Numbered from the stretch's first letter, positions 1 to 9,121 are shown. The stretch: 14,015 nucleotides of DNA from Neocallimastix lanati (nom. inval.) (GCA_016946835.1 JACVTC010000223.1:139001-153015); one strand, 5' to 3'. Made by a program: numbers and translations. Notes: generated from the sequence alone by a model not told the origin.

Positions 1-39
1 ATTTTAAAAAATACATGTATGTGAAAAGAAGTACATTTG

Positions 40-103
40 AAATTAAAAATAAAAAATTTAAAAAATAAAAAAATAAAAAAACTCGAAAATACTATGTATT
101 TCG
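40..103 (-). other. LINE 3' UTR: stem-loop followed by T-rich tandem tail
   Basis: Just past the ORF2 stop the sequence can fold: cgaaaatac (84-92) pairs with gtatttcg (96-103) around a 3-nt loop with one bulged base. On the minus strand this is followed by a T-rich tail with TTTTTTTA-like units (about 82-40) rather than a poly-A tail. A 3'-terminal hairpin and a short tandem tail are found in several LINE lineages as the RT recognition end. Assigning it here is inference. Confidence 0.35.
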
Positions 104-113
104 GCAAGTTGTA

Positions 114-791
114 TTATGCGGGAATTTTTCCCTTCCTAACAAATAAAAAAGAAATAAAACCTAGAAGTAACATCTTTAAAATAGATAGTGTGGTGTCCAC
201 TAAACTCTCCCCGGATTCATCATTTATTGAACTACTAGGGCAAGATTCGTCCTTCGTAGAAATAGATGACGATCCTGTATTATCATTATGCCTTATCAGT
301 ACGACGTCGACGCTTTTGGATAAGTTTGGTATTTTGCAATACCTATCAAATAATATCTCAAACGAACTACTTATGATAGGTATTGCACTTGTTAAGAATT
401 CCGCCAAGCCCACAATTTTTGGAACAGGTGACTCAGATGAACCTTTGAAAAGTAGTTCATTCAATTGTCTCTGTTCCCCACTATCGAAATGTAGCTCATT
501 TAAAACTAAAGTCCCACCAAGAAGGAACAAGTATATATAATGATTGATATAATCTTCAAAATTAGAAATAGAGTCATAGGAAGAAAGAGGATTAAACGCT
601 TTAATCTTCCTAAGGAATAAAACATAGAGATCATCGATGAAATTTAAAGAATTCCATCTAAAAGATGCAAGAGCATCGCATTTAAAAATCCAATGTTCAA
701 AAGATTGTTTATCTTCGCCACAACAGGGGCAAGACTTGGGATAATCTTCTGAATCTAATATAGTCATTGTCTTCTGAACTTGTTTTACCAT
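114..791 (-). pseudogene. C-terminal zinc-knuckle region of the LINE ORF2
   Basis: A second minus-strand frame, overlapping the first between 709 and 791, carries CPCCGEDKQSFEHWIFKC (731-678). This is a C-x2-C-x8-H-x4-C knuckle typical of the zf-RVT domain at the end of many LINE ORF2 proteins. About 190 residues follow with no stop. They include a hydrophobic stretch (HYIYLFLLGGTLVLNELHF), a conserved-looking block (VGLAEFLTSAIPIISSSFE), a Ser/Asp-rich segment and a hydrophobic tail ending GKIPA before TAA at 116-114. The first roughly 15 residues are probably not genuine, since homology should switch frame somewhere between 709 and 791. The knuckle follows the thumb by far fewer residues than I would expect in an intact element, so an internal deletion is likely. 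The long intact frame suggests a fairly young copy. Confidence 0.75.
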
Positions 792-1263
792 TTTTAGAGA
801 ATGAGCCGATACACCAAAATAGACCAGTATTAATTAATGTTTGAATTCTGGCCGTTCTAGATTTGTTTGAACCAAGTAAAGGAGAATAATAAATTACTTT
901 ACTAATAACAAAGGATTGAAGAACTTTTTTCTTGTATGCAATAGGGATAAGTTTATTTGAGAAGAAATGTGTAAATGAAAGAAGGGATTTTCTAACTTTA
1001 AAATGCATGTGAGATATAATGTGTTCTAGTAAGAGATCATCAGAAAAAGGAATACCAAGATAAATATAACTAGAAACTTTAGGAATAGCATTCATTCCTA
1101 AATAGAAGGTTGGGTCACTATAGTTTGGAGGAGATTGGAAGTTCATTGGTTTTATAACCATAGTTGCACATTTTTCAATACCAAAAGTCATTTCATTTAA
1201 ATTAGCCCATCTATGTACCTTTTTTAGTAATTTTTCTAAATTTTTTGCACTTGGAGCAATGAG
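709..1263 (-). pseudogene. Reverse transcriptase fragment (post-catalytic palm and thumb) of the LINE
   Basis: The frame is open from 1263 down to the stop at 709. Landmarks are IAPSAKNLEKLL, then WANLNEMTFGIEKCATMVI (the 'N..K...' region that follows the RT active site), SYIYLGIPFSDD (the YLG box) and a basic, leucine-rich stretch corresponding to the thumb (KVRKSLLSFTHFFSNKLIP, then a run ending GLFWCIG). These match the C-terminal part of LINE reverse transcriptases. The catalytic YxDD box and everything before it are absent. The last 20 or so residues before the stop (SSEDNDYIRF... to LLWRR) look like out-of-frame reading after a frameshift, because the downstream zinc knuckle lies in another frame. 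The ATG at 1191 is internal and is not a real start. Confidence 0.8.
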
Positions 1264-1500
1264 AAAATAAAAAATAAAAGCAATAAGATTATTACATAAA
1301 ATGATGGAGTTTCAACTAAATTCTTCCTTAAATAAAAGGAATTATTATAATTAATATTTTAATGAAGTGTTAAAATTTGTTGTGTGAATATAAATTTATT
1401 ACTATTTGTATTTAAAAGAACTTGAAATGAAGAGAACTAATTAGTGTTTCAAATTCTTCTTTTTTCTTGCTTGATAAATTTTATACCATTAATTATAATG

Positions 1501-1526
1501 TTTTTTTTTTTTTTTTTTTTTTTTTT
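1501..1526. repeat. Poly-T tract (26 bp)
   Basis: Uninterrupted T run following a G at 1500. It is the only homopolymer of 20 bp or more in the window that is T on the plus strand; the others are all A. Confidence 0.95.
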
Positions 1527-1717
1527 CATTTAATTAAATTTTTTAAAATAATAATCAAACAACGCTTAATTATGATGTTTTCAAATAAAAAAAAAAAAAA
1601 GGTCAAATTTTTAGCATTATATAACACACTATTAATATTAGTTTAATCAATATTTCTATTATTTTTTATTCTATTATTTTTTATTATTATTATTACTTTA
1701 TTATTTTCATCATAATT

Positions 1718-1800
1718 ATAATTATTACTTAAAACTATTATAATTATTTATAATTATTACTTAAAATTATTATATTTATTTATAATTATTACTTATTATT
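1718..1800. repeat. 32-bp minisatellite, about 2.6 copies
   Basis: The core ATAATTATTACTTA recurs at 1718, 1750 and 1782, an exact 32-bp period. Each copy ends in an ATTTATTT-like segment; the third lacks the middle of the unit. It runs directly into the TTTA array. Confidence 0.8.
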
Positions 1801-1801
1801 A

Positions 1802-1826
1802 TATTTATTTATTTATTTATTTATTT

Positions 1827-1914
<88 letters not shown>

Positions 1915-1916
1915 TT
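1802..1916. repeat. (TTTA)n tetranucleotide array
   Basis: About 28 units of TTTA with a single one-base slip near 1828-1830. The array continues the ATTTATTT end of the preceding 32-bp minisatellite. Confidence 0.95.
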
Positions 1917-2191
1917 AAAATTATAAAATTATAAGAACATTAAAACAAAAACAAAAATTATATATAAAAAAAATTATATATATATTTATTAAATCATTGA
2001 AATACGATTTTTTTTAGCGTATGGATTATTAAAAGAATAAGATAAAAAATAAAACAAAATAAAAAAACAAAAAAAAATAAAAATAAAAAAAAAATGTATA
2101 ATTAATAGTTAATTATATTATTTTAATAAATAATTGTCCAAAATAATTTTTTTTTAGTTAACTTCATTATTATTGTTATTATTATTATTAT

Positions 2192-3544
2192 TTAAATAAG
2201 CATATTATTAATATTGAAATATTGAACTGCTGCAATAGTAAATAGACTTTCAATATAGGAATTAAATTCAGCAAATTTAACTGTGGATAATAATTCTTTA
2301 ATTGAATTATATTCCATATTGTTTTGGACAATATCATTAAACACTTTCTCGTAATTTTGAACATAGTAATTACTTAAAAGAACATTATCTATACCACAGT
2401 CTCCGTGATTTAATCCTGCGTTGCATATAATAATATTTTTCCATCCTTCATCATTTTTATCAATTTCTAACGGACCTTGCTCTTTATTAGTAATAATCTC
2501 CTGAAGGGTTTTTGAATAGAATGGTATTGTAATATCCATCATATACTTTATTATACTAGATTGTATCATGAGACATTCCCCATAAACGTAAATATCTTCA
2601 TTCTTCGAGTCAAATATCATATATTTCTTATTAAAATTATCATATATAACACAAATCCAATAAGGGTTTCCTTCATTAATACTTGGTTCTTCAATTTTCC
2701 ATGGCATAACGAAGAATCGCTTTTCTTTCATCGCTTGAAGATCACTTTGTATTTTATTTAATTCTACTTCATCTTGATTGAGCCAGGATGGACTAATATA
2801 TACAAAATTATCATTGTACTCAATTAATGGTTTCATGAGATAGTCATTACAACTGTTATCAATTGTGGTGGTATTTTTAATAACATTAAGAAATTCAAAA
2901 GTGGTACTTATTCCATCTTTTTGATTCCATTGGTTCTTAACAAAAGTAACTACATTATCACTAATAGAATTAAAAATTTCATTAATAGATGGTAATTTAA
3001 ATGTATCATCTTTATTATTTTCTCTATCTTTATCTTCTCCATCTTTACTAGATACAGAATAATTTAATGTGGTCACATTCCTTAAATTAGAATGACTTTT
3101 TCTTGAATTATTGCCTTTATTTACTATACCACTATGAAAACTATTCAATGATCCACTTAACACTTTTTGATATAATTTATTCATAGATCCTTTTGTACTG
3201 ATACTTTTAGATACTAAACTTATTTTTGATCCAAGAGAACTATGATTATTCTCTTTTTTTGAATTATTATCATTATCAGTATCATTATTAGTTTTGCTAT
3301 TAGCAGCTCCTTGTCTCGCTGCTTGTAGTAACTGAGCTGTTATTGGATTCATTGAACCACAACAAGAACTTTCTGCATCTTTATGAATTAAACTAGTTTT
3401 ACTATTACCAACAGATGTTCCAATTTTTAAATCTTCATTATTAGGATTTTCCTTTTCTATAGGGGCCTTTGGGTTATTTAATTTTGTTTTAGATCCTACT
3501 AAATATTATAAAAAAAAATTTTTTAAATTAAATATATATATATA

Positions 3545-3602
<58 letters not shown>

Positions 3603-5227
3603 ATAAAAAAAAAATATATATAATAATAATAATAAAATATTATTAAATATAATAATATAATAAAAATTATATGTTTTATTTAATAAAAGCCATAATAATC
3701 TTTTTTTTTTTTTATAAAATCTTAATGGTTTTTTTTATTTATATATTTATTTTATTGGAAATGAAATCATTCATATTTTTCCATTTTTATTTCATATTTA
3801 TTAATAATTATTTTTTTTCATTCTTTTTTTTTTCTTTTACCATTATCAGGAAGTTCATTCAATAAAAAAGCATCACTTAATTCTGAATCAAATGATGATG
3901 TTAAATCATGGCCTAAATCATTTAATTCTTGTTCATAATTAACTGCATTATCTTCTTTGTTTTGATTATTCTCTGAATTATTAGCTACATTATTTTCTTT
4001 ATGATCATCAAATTCATATTTATCATTGATAGGTAAAATTGGTACATTATATAATTTTTTACTTCCAAATGGTACCGGATAAACAGAAATGTTATCAATT
4101 TCTAATTCATCTTTCTTATTTGATGCGATTTTATCTGTAGGACGATCAGCTGAATGACAAGACATATTGAGATGTGCCATGGATGTGACATTAGAAATAA
4201 CTTCACTTTTATTGTTATTATTATTATTATTATCTTTTACAGATAAATTTGTTCCATGAATAGTTACTGAACTATTTCCTTTTAATGGTACATAAGATTT
4301 TTCAACACCCTCTAATGTTTTAACTGAGTTTAATAAAGAATTTGATTTTCTCTGAGCACTACCATTACTATTTAAATTTTTATTTAATGATCTATTCATT
4401 GAATTAAAAATTCTTGGATTTGATCTTAAATTAGAATTCTTTGACAATGTCATGACGGATGATCTATTTTTTTGATGAGAATATCCAGAAGTACTTAATG
4501 TTTTAGTTTTCGTTTCTCCATCTTGAGTTAAGACGGTACTTGAAACTAAAATATTATTATTGCTATTAATATTATTCTTATTGGATAAATCATTATTCAT
4601 CTTTGAATTTATTTGAGAAGAAGAAGTATTAGATTTTCCTTTTCTATCATGAATACTTAATTTGCTGTTATTTCCTTTTTCTTCCTTAGCTGATGAAGAA
4701 TGAACATGACTACTTTTTTTCAAAAAATGTTTTTTTTGAGTTATTTTATCTATTTTCTTTAAGAGAGCTTCAGGAAGTGATTCTAATGAATCTAAAGATA
4801 AATTATTATTTTTCTTCCTATTTTTACTTTCCACAACTTTATCTATTAATTCAGTTAATGAAGAATGAGAGGATAAGGTGCTTACACTATCATTTCTTTC
4901 ATTAACCTTAGTATTGACATTCGTATTATCATTTTCATTTTTATTGTTAAGATTATTCTCATTTAAGTTAGTATTTGGAAGTACGTCAAATGATGTAAAA
5001 CAGTTTGGACACTTTGTGTGATACTCTTTACTATTATTGATACCTTTAACACACTTATATATTATATAAAATTAAAAAAAAAGAAAAAAATTAAAAAAAT
5101 AAATATATCAAAAAAAAAAAATAAAAATAAAAATAAAATATAAAAAAAATAATATAAAGTTTATATTAATTTATATTATACAATACCTTAATATTATTAT
5201 TATTATCTTGAGACAGGTTCAATTTAT

Positions 5228-5278
<51 letters not shown>

Positions 5279-5314
5279 TATTAGAAAAAAATTTACAAAA
5301 AAAGAATAAAATAA

Positions 5315-5378
<64 letters not shown>

Positions 5379-6455
5379 TATTTATATTAAGTTTTTTAAA
5401 CCTTCAATATTTTTATTATTTCCATAATTATCACTATTACTAATGTTAGTTATACTATTATTAATATTATTCAAGATTTTATCATCACCATTAGAATTAG
5501 TACTCATTTTAGTAATGGAATCCGTTGATAATGGATTATTAAAATCTAACAAATTATTGCTATTACCCTCTGTAGTTATTTTATTATTATTATCTTTATT
5601 ATCAATGCATTTATCATTTTTCATCTTAATTCTTCCACTAATTTCATACAGTCCCTCGTCATTGTAGACTAATTGTAATTTTACTGGACTTGAAATCGAG
5701 GTAAATGATGATGAGTTATATTCAAACGGAGAACTTCTTATTCTAATATGGGCTTTATTATCACTTTTATGGCTGCGATGAATATGTTTATGATTATTAC
5801 TATCATTATTTTCATAATTATTATTTGAATATTTCTTTAAATCTCCTTTTTCAATTGATGAATAATATTTTGAATGTCTTGAATGTTTCGTCATCAAAGA
5901 ATTATTTTTTTCATCATTATACTTATTCAATTTTGAATTACTTTTCAATTGTTCCTTATCATTTTTATTAGTAGTCTTATAATTAATATCTTTTTATGAT
6001 TATTATAGTATTAATAATTAATAATGAAAATGACCAAAATATATATATAATATCATTGAATTATAATTAGTAATAAAATTCATTTATTAATGCTAAAAAT
6101 AATAATATTTTTAATACTTAAACATTTAATATATTTAAAACTTAAAATACTCATTTACATATATCATTTTTATTCTTTACAGAATTTTCACTTTTTTTCG
6201 TATAAAGCAATTTAACATCATTATTCGAAATTAATGTAGAAGTTTTATCTCCTTTTTGACTTATTATAACTATTTTTAACCATAATTAAAAAATTAATAA
6301 TAATGATTATAATTATCATAATAAATAATAATTATAGTATTAATAAATAATTGTAATAATAAATAATAATTATAATAATAAATAATAATTATAATAATAA
6401 TAGTAATAGTAATAGTAATAATATTTTTTTAAAATTAATTATTTTTTCATTATTC

Positions 6456-6552
<97 letters not shown>

Positions 6553-6860
6553 TTATTTATAATTTGATATAATAGCAATATATATTATATTACATTTTGT
6601 ATCTGTTATTTAAATACAAATATATATATATATATAAAATCATATATATAATTAAATATTTAATATTATTTGGTTAATAATTTAAAAAATAATGATTGAA
6701 TAATATATTATTTTTTAAATATATTAAAAATAAAATAAAATTATTTACTTTTGCAATTAGTAGAATTAATATCAAATTTTAGTTTTTGCCCATTTTTTTC
6801 TACACCATTAGAATGACCATTATCATTATTTGATTTTTCGATATTAACATTTATCTTCAT
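2192..6860 (-). CDS. Ulp1/SENP-like (peptidase C48) protein, six exons, catalytic His replaced by Tyr
   Basis: Proposed exons (minus): 6860-6749, 6269-6181, 5975-5402, 5206-5187, 5053-3841, 3498-2192. All junctions are GT...AG and the phases match. The total is 3315 nt, giving 1104 residues plus TAA. ATG 6860 has an in-frame TAG 18 nt upstream. Residues 1 to about 830 are mostly Asn/Ser/Lys-rich and probably disordered, with islands at about 167-186 and 587-609 and a CPNC pair at 280-283. From about 838 a Ulp1-type fold can be read: SDNVVTFVKNQW, RFFVMPWKI, PYWICVIYD, MIFDSKN, then NHGDCGIDNVLLSNYY. Asp966 and nucleophile Cys1037 align with the Ulp1 triad. Tyr949 sits before the conserved Trp950 where His is expected, 17 residues before Asp, the same spacing as H514-D531 in yeast Ulp1. 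The oxyanion Gln is also missing (Gly1031). The family cleaves SUMO or related modifiers; this member may be inactive or altered. The length resembles Ulp2/SENP6. Exons 5-6 are well supported. The links 1-3 and 3-4-5 are less certain (donor GTTTAA at 5401; microexon), so the upstream exons could be a separate gene. Confidence 0.68.
3499..3840 (-). other. Intron 5 of the Ulp1-like gene
   Basis: The donor is AATG|GTAAAAG (exon ends 3841) and the acceptor ATTTAG|TAGGAT (exon resumes 3498). Splicing is phase 1 and replaces a read-through tail (KRKKKE and stop) with an exon that stays open to the protease domain, so this is the best supported intron of the gene. It contains the 49-bp homopolymer at 3553-3601, which is poly-T on the coding strand, and short AT repeats. 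Confidence 0.8.
3553..3601. repeat. Poly-A tract (49 bp) in intron 5 of the Ulp1-like gene
   Basis: Uninterrupted A run on the plus strand, preceded by a (TA)n stretch at about 3533-3550. On the coding strand it is a poly-T tract about 55 nt before the acceptor. Confidence 0.95.
5187..5206 (-). other. Putative 20-nt microexon (exon 4) of the Ulp1-like gene
   Basis: This segment lies between acceptor CTGTCTCAAG and donor AAG|GTATTG and encodes the end of a split Asp codon followed by NNNNIK. It is the only way I found to join exon 3 (ending phase 1 at 5402) to exon 5 (starting phase 0 at 5053) without a stop. A larger exon running upstream through the poly-T has no AG acceptor. The repeat-like AAT content means this needs transcript evidence. 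Confidence 0.5.
5231..5376. repeat. Poly-A (44 bp) plus (AAT)n array in intron 3 of the Ulp1-like gene
   Basis: A44 at 5231-5274, a 40-bp AT-rich linker, then about 20 AAT units from about 5315 to 5376. On the coding strand the poly-T run lies some 22 nt before the acceptor of the proposed microexon and could serve as its pyrimidine tract. Confidence 0.9.
6317..6551. repeat. AT-rich minisatellite and (TTA)n array in intron 1 of the Ulp1-like gene
   Basis: About four copies of a 19-bp unit resembling AATAATAAATAATAATTAT (6317-6392, one copy degenerate), followed by short AGTAAT repeats. About 31 units of TTA then run from 6458 to 6551. All lie inside the 479-bp intron 1 (6748-6270). Confidence 0.85.
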
Positions 6861-6886
6861 GTTTGTTACTTTCCAATACTATCCAT

Positions 6887-6887
<1 letters not shown>

Positions 6888-6940
<53 letters not shown>
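6888..6940. repeat. Poly-A tract (53 bp) just upstream of the Ulp1-like gene
   Basis: Uninterrupted A run (poly-T on the coding strand) starting 28 bp upstream of the proposed start codon. Long poly(dA:dT) tracts exclude nucleosomes in other eukaryotes, so a promoter role is possible but unproven. Confidence 0.95.
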
Positions 6941-6943
<3 letters not shown>

Positions 6944-7068
6944 TATGTTCTACCTATAAATAATTATATATATATATGAAACAAAGTTAGAAGAAGAAAA
7001 AAAAAAAAGCATATATATGAAACAAAATTAAAAATAAAATAAAATTAGAATGAAAAAAAAATAATAAA

Positions 7069-7135
7069 ATATAATATAATATAATATAATATAATATAAT
7101 ATAATTAAATAATAATAATAATAATAATAAAAAGC

Positions 7136-7182
<47 letters not shown>
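7069..7182. repeat. (ATAAT)n, (AAT)n and poly-A cluster
   Basis: About seven ATAAT units (7069-7105), about eight AAT units (about 7108-7130), then A42 at 7141-7182. Confidence 0.9.
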
Positions 7183-7184
<2 letters not shown>

Positions 7185-8521
7185 TTATTAGTATTTTCTC
7201 ATATTTTAAATCTTAATTATGATTTATTTCATTAATTATTATTTTTCATTTATTAATTTTTTTTTTTTTCACTTTATTATATTATTATTTTAATTTCATT
7301 AAGGTTCAATATTTAATAAAATTTTTCTAACATATTTTCATAATTAATGGTTATCTTTAATTACATTTTTATAATTATAATTATATTAATAATCATAAAA
7401 ATTACAATTGATAATATTTCATTTATTAACAAGATGATTAAAATTATTACTATTTTATATCTTTTTTTTTTTTCTTTTTTAATATTATCCATTATATAAT
7501 TTTTATACAAAACTATTTAATTTTACTTTTTTTTAAAAATATTGTGTATATAAATATTAGACATTATCACATATTTAATCATTATAAGCATATATAACTA
7601 TTAAATATATAAATTTTTTTTATTTTTTTTAATTTTTTATAACCTTAACAAAATATAAAAAACTGGATTTTAAAATATATTAATTATATTATATATGTTA
7701 GTAATATGAATAGCACTAAAATTATTTAGTGATAATTAAAATTATTACTTTAATATTATTATTATTATTGATTATTACGATTTATTGTTATTTTATTAAT
7801 AATTATTATTATGATTTATTGTTATCATGACTATTAAAAAAAATTTTAAAATCAAAGTCTCATTTTTCTATTATATCCTATTTTAAAGCAATAAATTTAT
7901 ATTTTAATTTATTTATATTCAAATTTTTTTTACACAATATTGAATATAATAATTTTTATTTTTGATTCTATAAAAAATAACCTTTGTTTTAAATACTACT
8001 CTTCATAAATAATTAAACTTCATGTATCATTGTTTTTTAATATTTTTTTTTAAAATATTTTTATTATTTTCTCATACTTGTTACTTTGTAAAAAAACTTT
8101 TTTTTGGCTTTCAATTATTATATTCAAAAGAATCTTAAACTTTTTTTAGTTTTCAATATTTTTTTTTTTTTTTATTTTTTATTTATATAATTATAAAAAA
8201 TTTTTACTGCATTTTTTTAATATTAAATTAACTTTTTATTCTTTCTTTATTCATTAAAAATCAAAAACTTTAATAAACCAAACCTTTATTTTTTAATTAT
8301 TTAATTTATAATTTCACAAATCAATTTTTAAAAAAAAAATATATATATATATATATGCCTTTTTAAAAAAAAAAAAAAAAATTATAATAATAAAATAATA
8401 AACTAATAGTATTAAAATTAAGGTAAATATTCATTAATAAATCTTTTTCATATATTAATTACCAAAACAAAAGATTATATTTAATATAAAAATTTTTTAA
8501 AACATCACGGTTATATATAAA

Positions 8522-8523
<2 letters not shown>

Positions 8524-8560
<37 letters not shown>
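8524..8560. repeat. Poly-A tract (37 bp)
   Basis: Uninterrupted A run on the plus strand, immediately followed by TTTTGCC and the left copy of an 11-bp direct repeat. Confidence 0.95.
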
Positions 8561-8564
<4 letters not shown>

Positions 8565-8574
8565 GCCAAAAATT

Positions 8575-9121
8575 TTCTCCCAATTTATAATAACTTGTTT
8601 TATGTAAATACTGTAATACATAAAAATATGATATATTTTAACATATTTATTTATTAATATTATTATTTATTATTATTATTTATTATTTATTATTATTATT
8701 TATTATTTATTATTTATTATTTATTATTTATTATTTATTATTTATTATTTATTATTTATTATTTATTATTTATTATTTATTATTTATTATTTATTATTTA
8801 TTATTTATTATTTATTATTTATTATTTATTATTTATTATTTATTATTTATTATTTATTATTTATTATTTATTATTTATTATTTATTATTTATTATTTATT
8901 ATTTATTATTTATTATTTATTATTTATTATTTATTATTTATTATTTATTATTTATTATTTATTATTTATTATTTATTATTTATTATTTATTATTTATTAT
9001 TATTATTATTTATTATTTATTATTTATTATTTATTATTTATTATTTATTATTTATTATTTATTATTTATTATTTATTATTTATTATTTATTATTTATTAT
9101 TTATTATTTATTCTCCCAATT
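8575..9121. repeat. 11-bp direct repeat TTCTCCCAATT bracketing the 7-bp satellite
   Basis: Exact copies lie at 8575-8585 and 9111-9121, 536 bp apart, and the identity does not extend on either side. With four C's in a region nearly devoid of C, a chance match is unlikely. The arrangement resembles a target-site duplication around an insertion (8586-9110), or a boundary left by slippage or segmental duplication. Confidence 0.6.
8660..9112. repeat. (ATTATTT)n 7-bp satellite array
   Basis: From about 8699 to 9112 the sequence is nearly pure tandem ATTATTT, about 59 units, with one short interruption of ATT triplets near 8998-9010. Less regular ATT/ATTT units lead in from about 8660. The array ends exactly at the right copy of an 11-bp direct repeat. 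Confidence 0.95.

Larger units (their letters stand above)
84..1263 (-). mobile_element. 5'-truncated non-LTR (LINE-type) retrotransposon copy
   Basis: Read on the minus strand this segment gives, in order, the region just after the RT palm, the RT thumb, a CCHC zinc knuckle, a roughly 190-residue C-terminal region, a stop at 116-114 and a short 3' UTR. That order is the 3' half of a LINE ORF2 (RVT_1 followed by zf-RVT). Element-like reading begins at about 1263 with LIAPSAKNLEKLL, which in this family directly follows the YxDD catalytic box. The bases further upstream read FIFYF-like AT-rich host sequence, so the copy is 5'-truncated, as aborted target-primed reverse transcription usually leaves it. 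The interior also changes frame between 709 and 791, so the copy cannot encode a working protein. The segment is visibly richer in G and C than the rest of the window. The exact 3' end and any target-site duplication could not be fixed. Confidence 0.85.
1264..2191. other. Gene-free AT-rich spacer between the LINE copy and the Ulp1-like gene
   Basis: I see no coding exon on either strand. The spacer holds a 26-bp poly-T, a 14-bp poly-A (about 1588-1601), a 32-bp minisatellite, a TTTA array and generic AT sequence. The part nearest 2191 should contain the 3' UTR and polyadenylation signal of the minus-strand gene ending at 2192, but AATAAA-like strings are too common here to pick one. Confidence 0.7.

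Noticed and set aside
37-540. 167-residue plus-strand ORF over the LINE copy
   Set aside because: It is antisense to the zinc-knuckle region. The minus-strand frame has the recognisable CCHC motif, while the plus reading starts with Lys/Asn low complexity and has no family features.
2561-2761. 66-residue plus-strand ORF
   Set aside because: Antisense shadow of the protease domain, which is clearly supported on the minus strand.
3671-3865. 64-residue plus-strand ORF rich in Phe/Ile
   Set aside because: It is antisense to intron 5 and a poly-T-like region; the composition simply reflects T runs.
3818-4834. Separate 338-residue gene starting at 4834
   Set aside because: The start would be GTG inside an exon whose frame is open another 73 codons upstream, and the end (GKRKKKE and stop) is read-through past a good donor. 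It is exon 5 of the Ulp1-like gene.
4693-4905. 70-residue plus-strand ORF
   Set aside because: Antisense shadow of exon 5.
5443-5667. 74-residue Leu-rich plus-strand ORF
   Set aside because: Antisense of Asn/Asp-rich exon 3 (AAT and GAT codons read as Leu/Val in reverse); no independent support.
5382-5948. Separate 188-residue gene starting at 5948
   Set aside because: The start would be TTG. The frame is open upstream to an acceptor at 5976 and joins in phase to exon 2. The ending at 5382 remains possible as an alternative transcript end.
8699-9112. CRISPR or telomere-like array
   Set aside because: The units are 7 bp with no spacers and no G-rich strand, so this is a simple satellite, not CRISPR or telomeric repeat.
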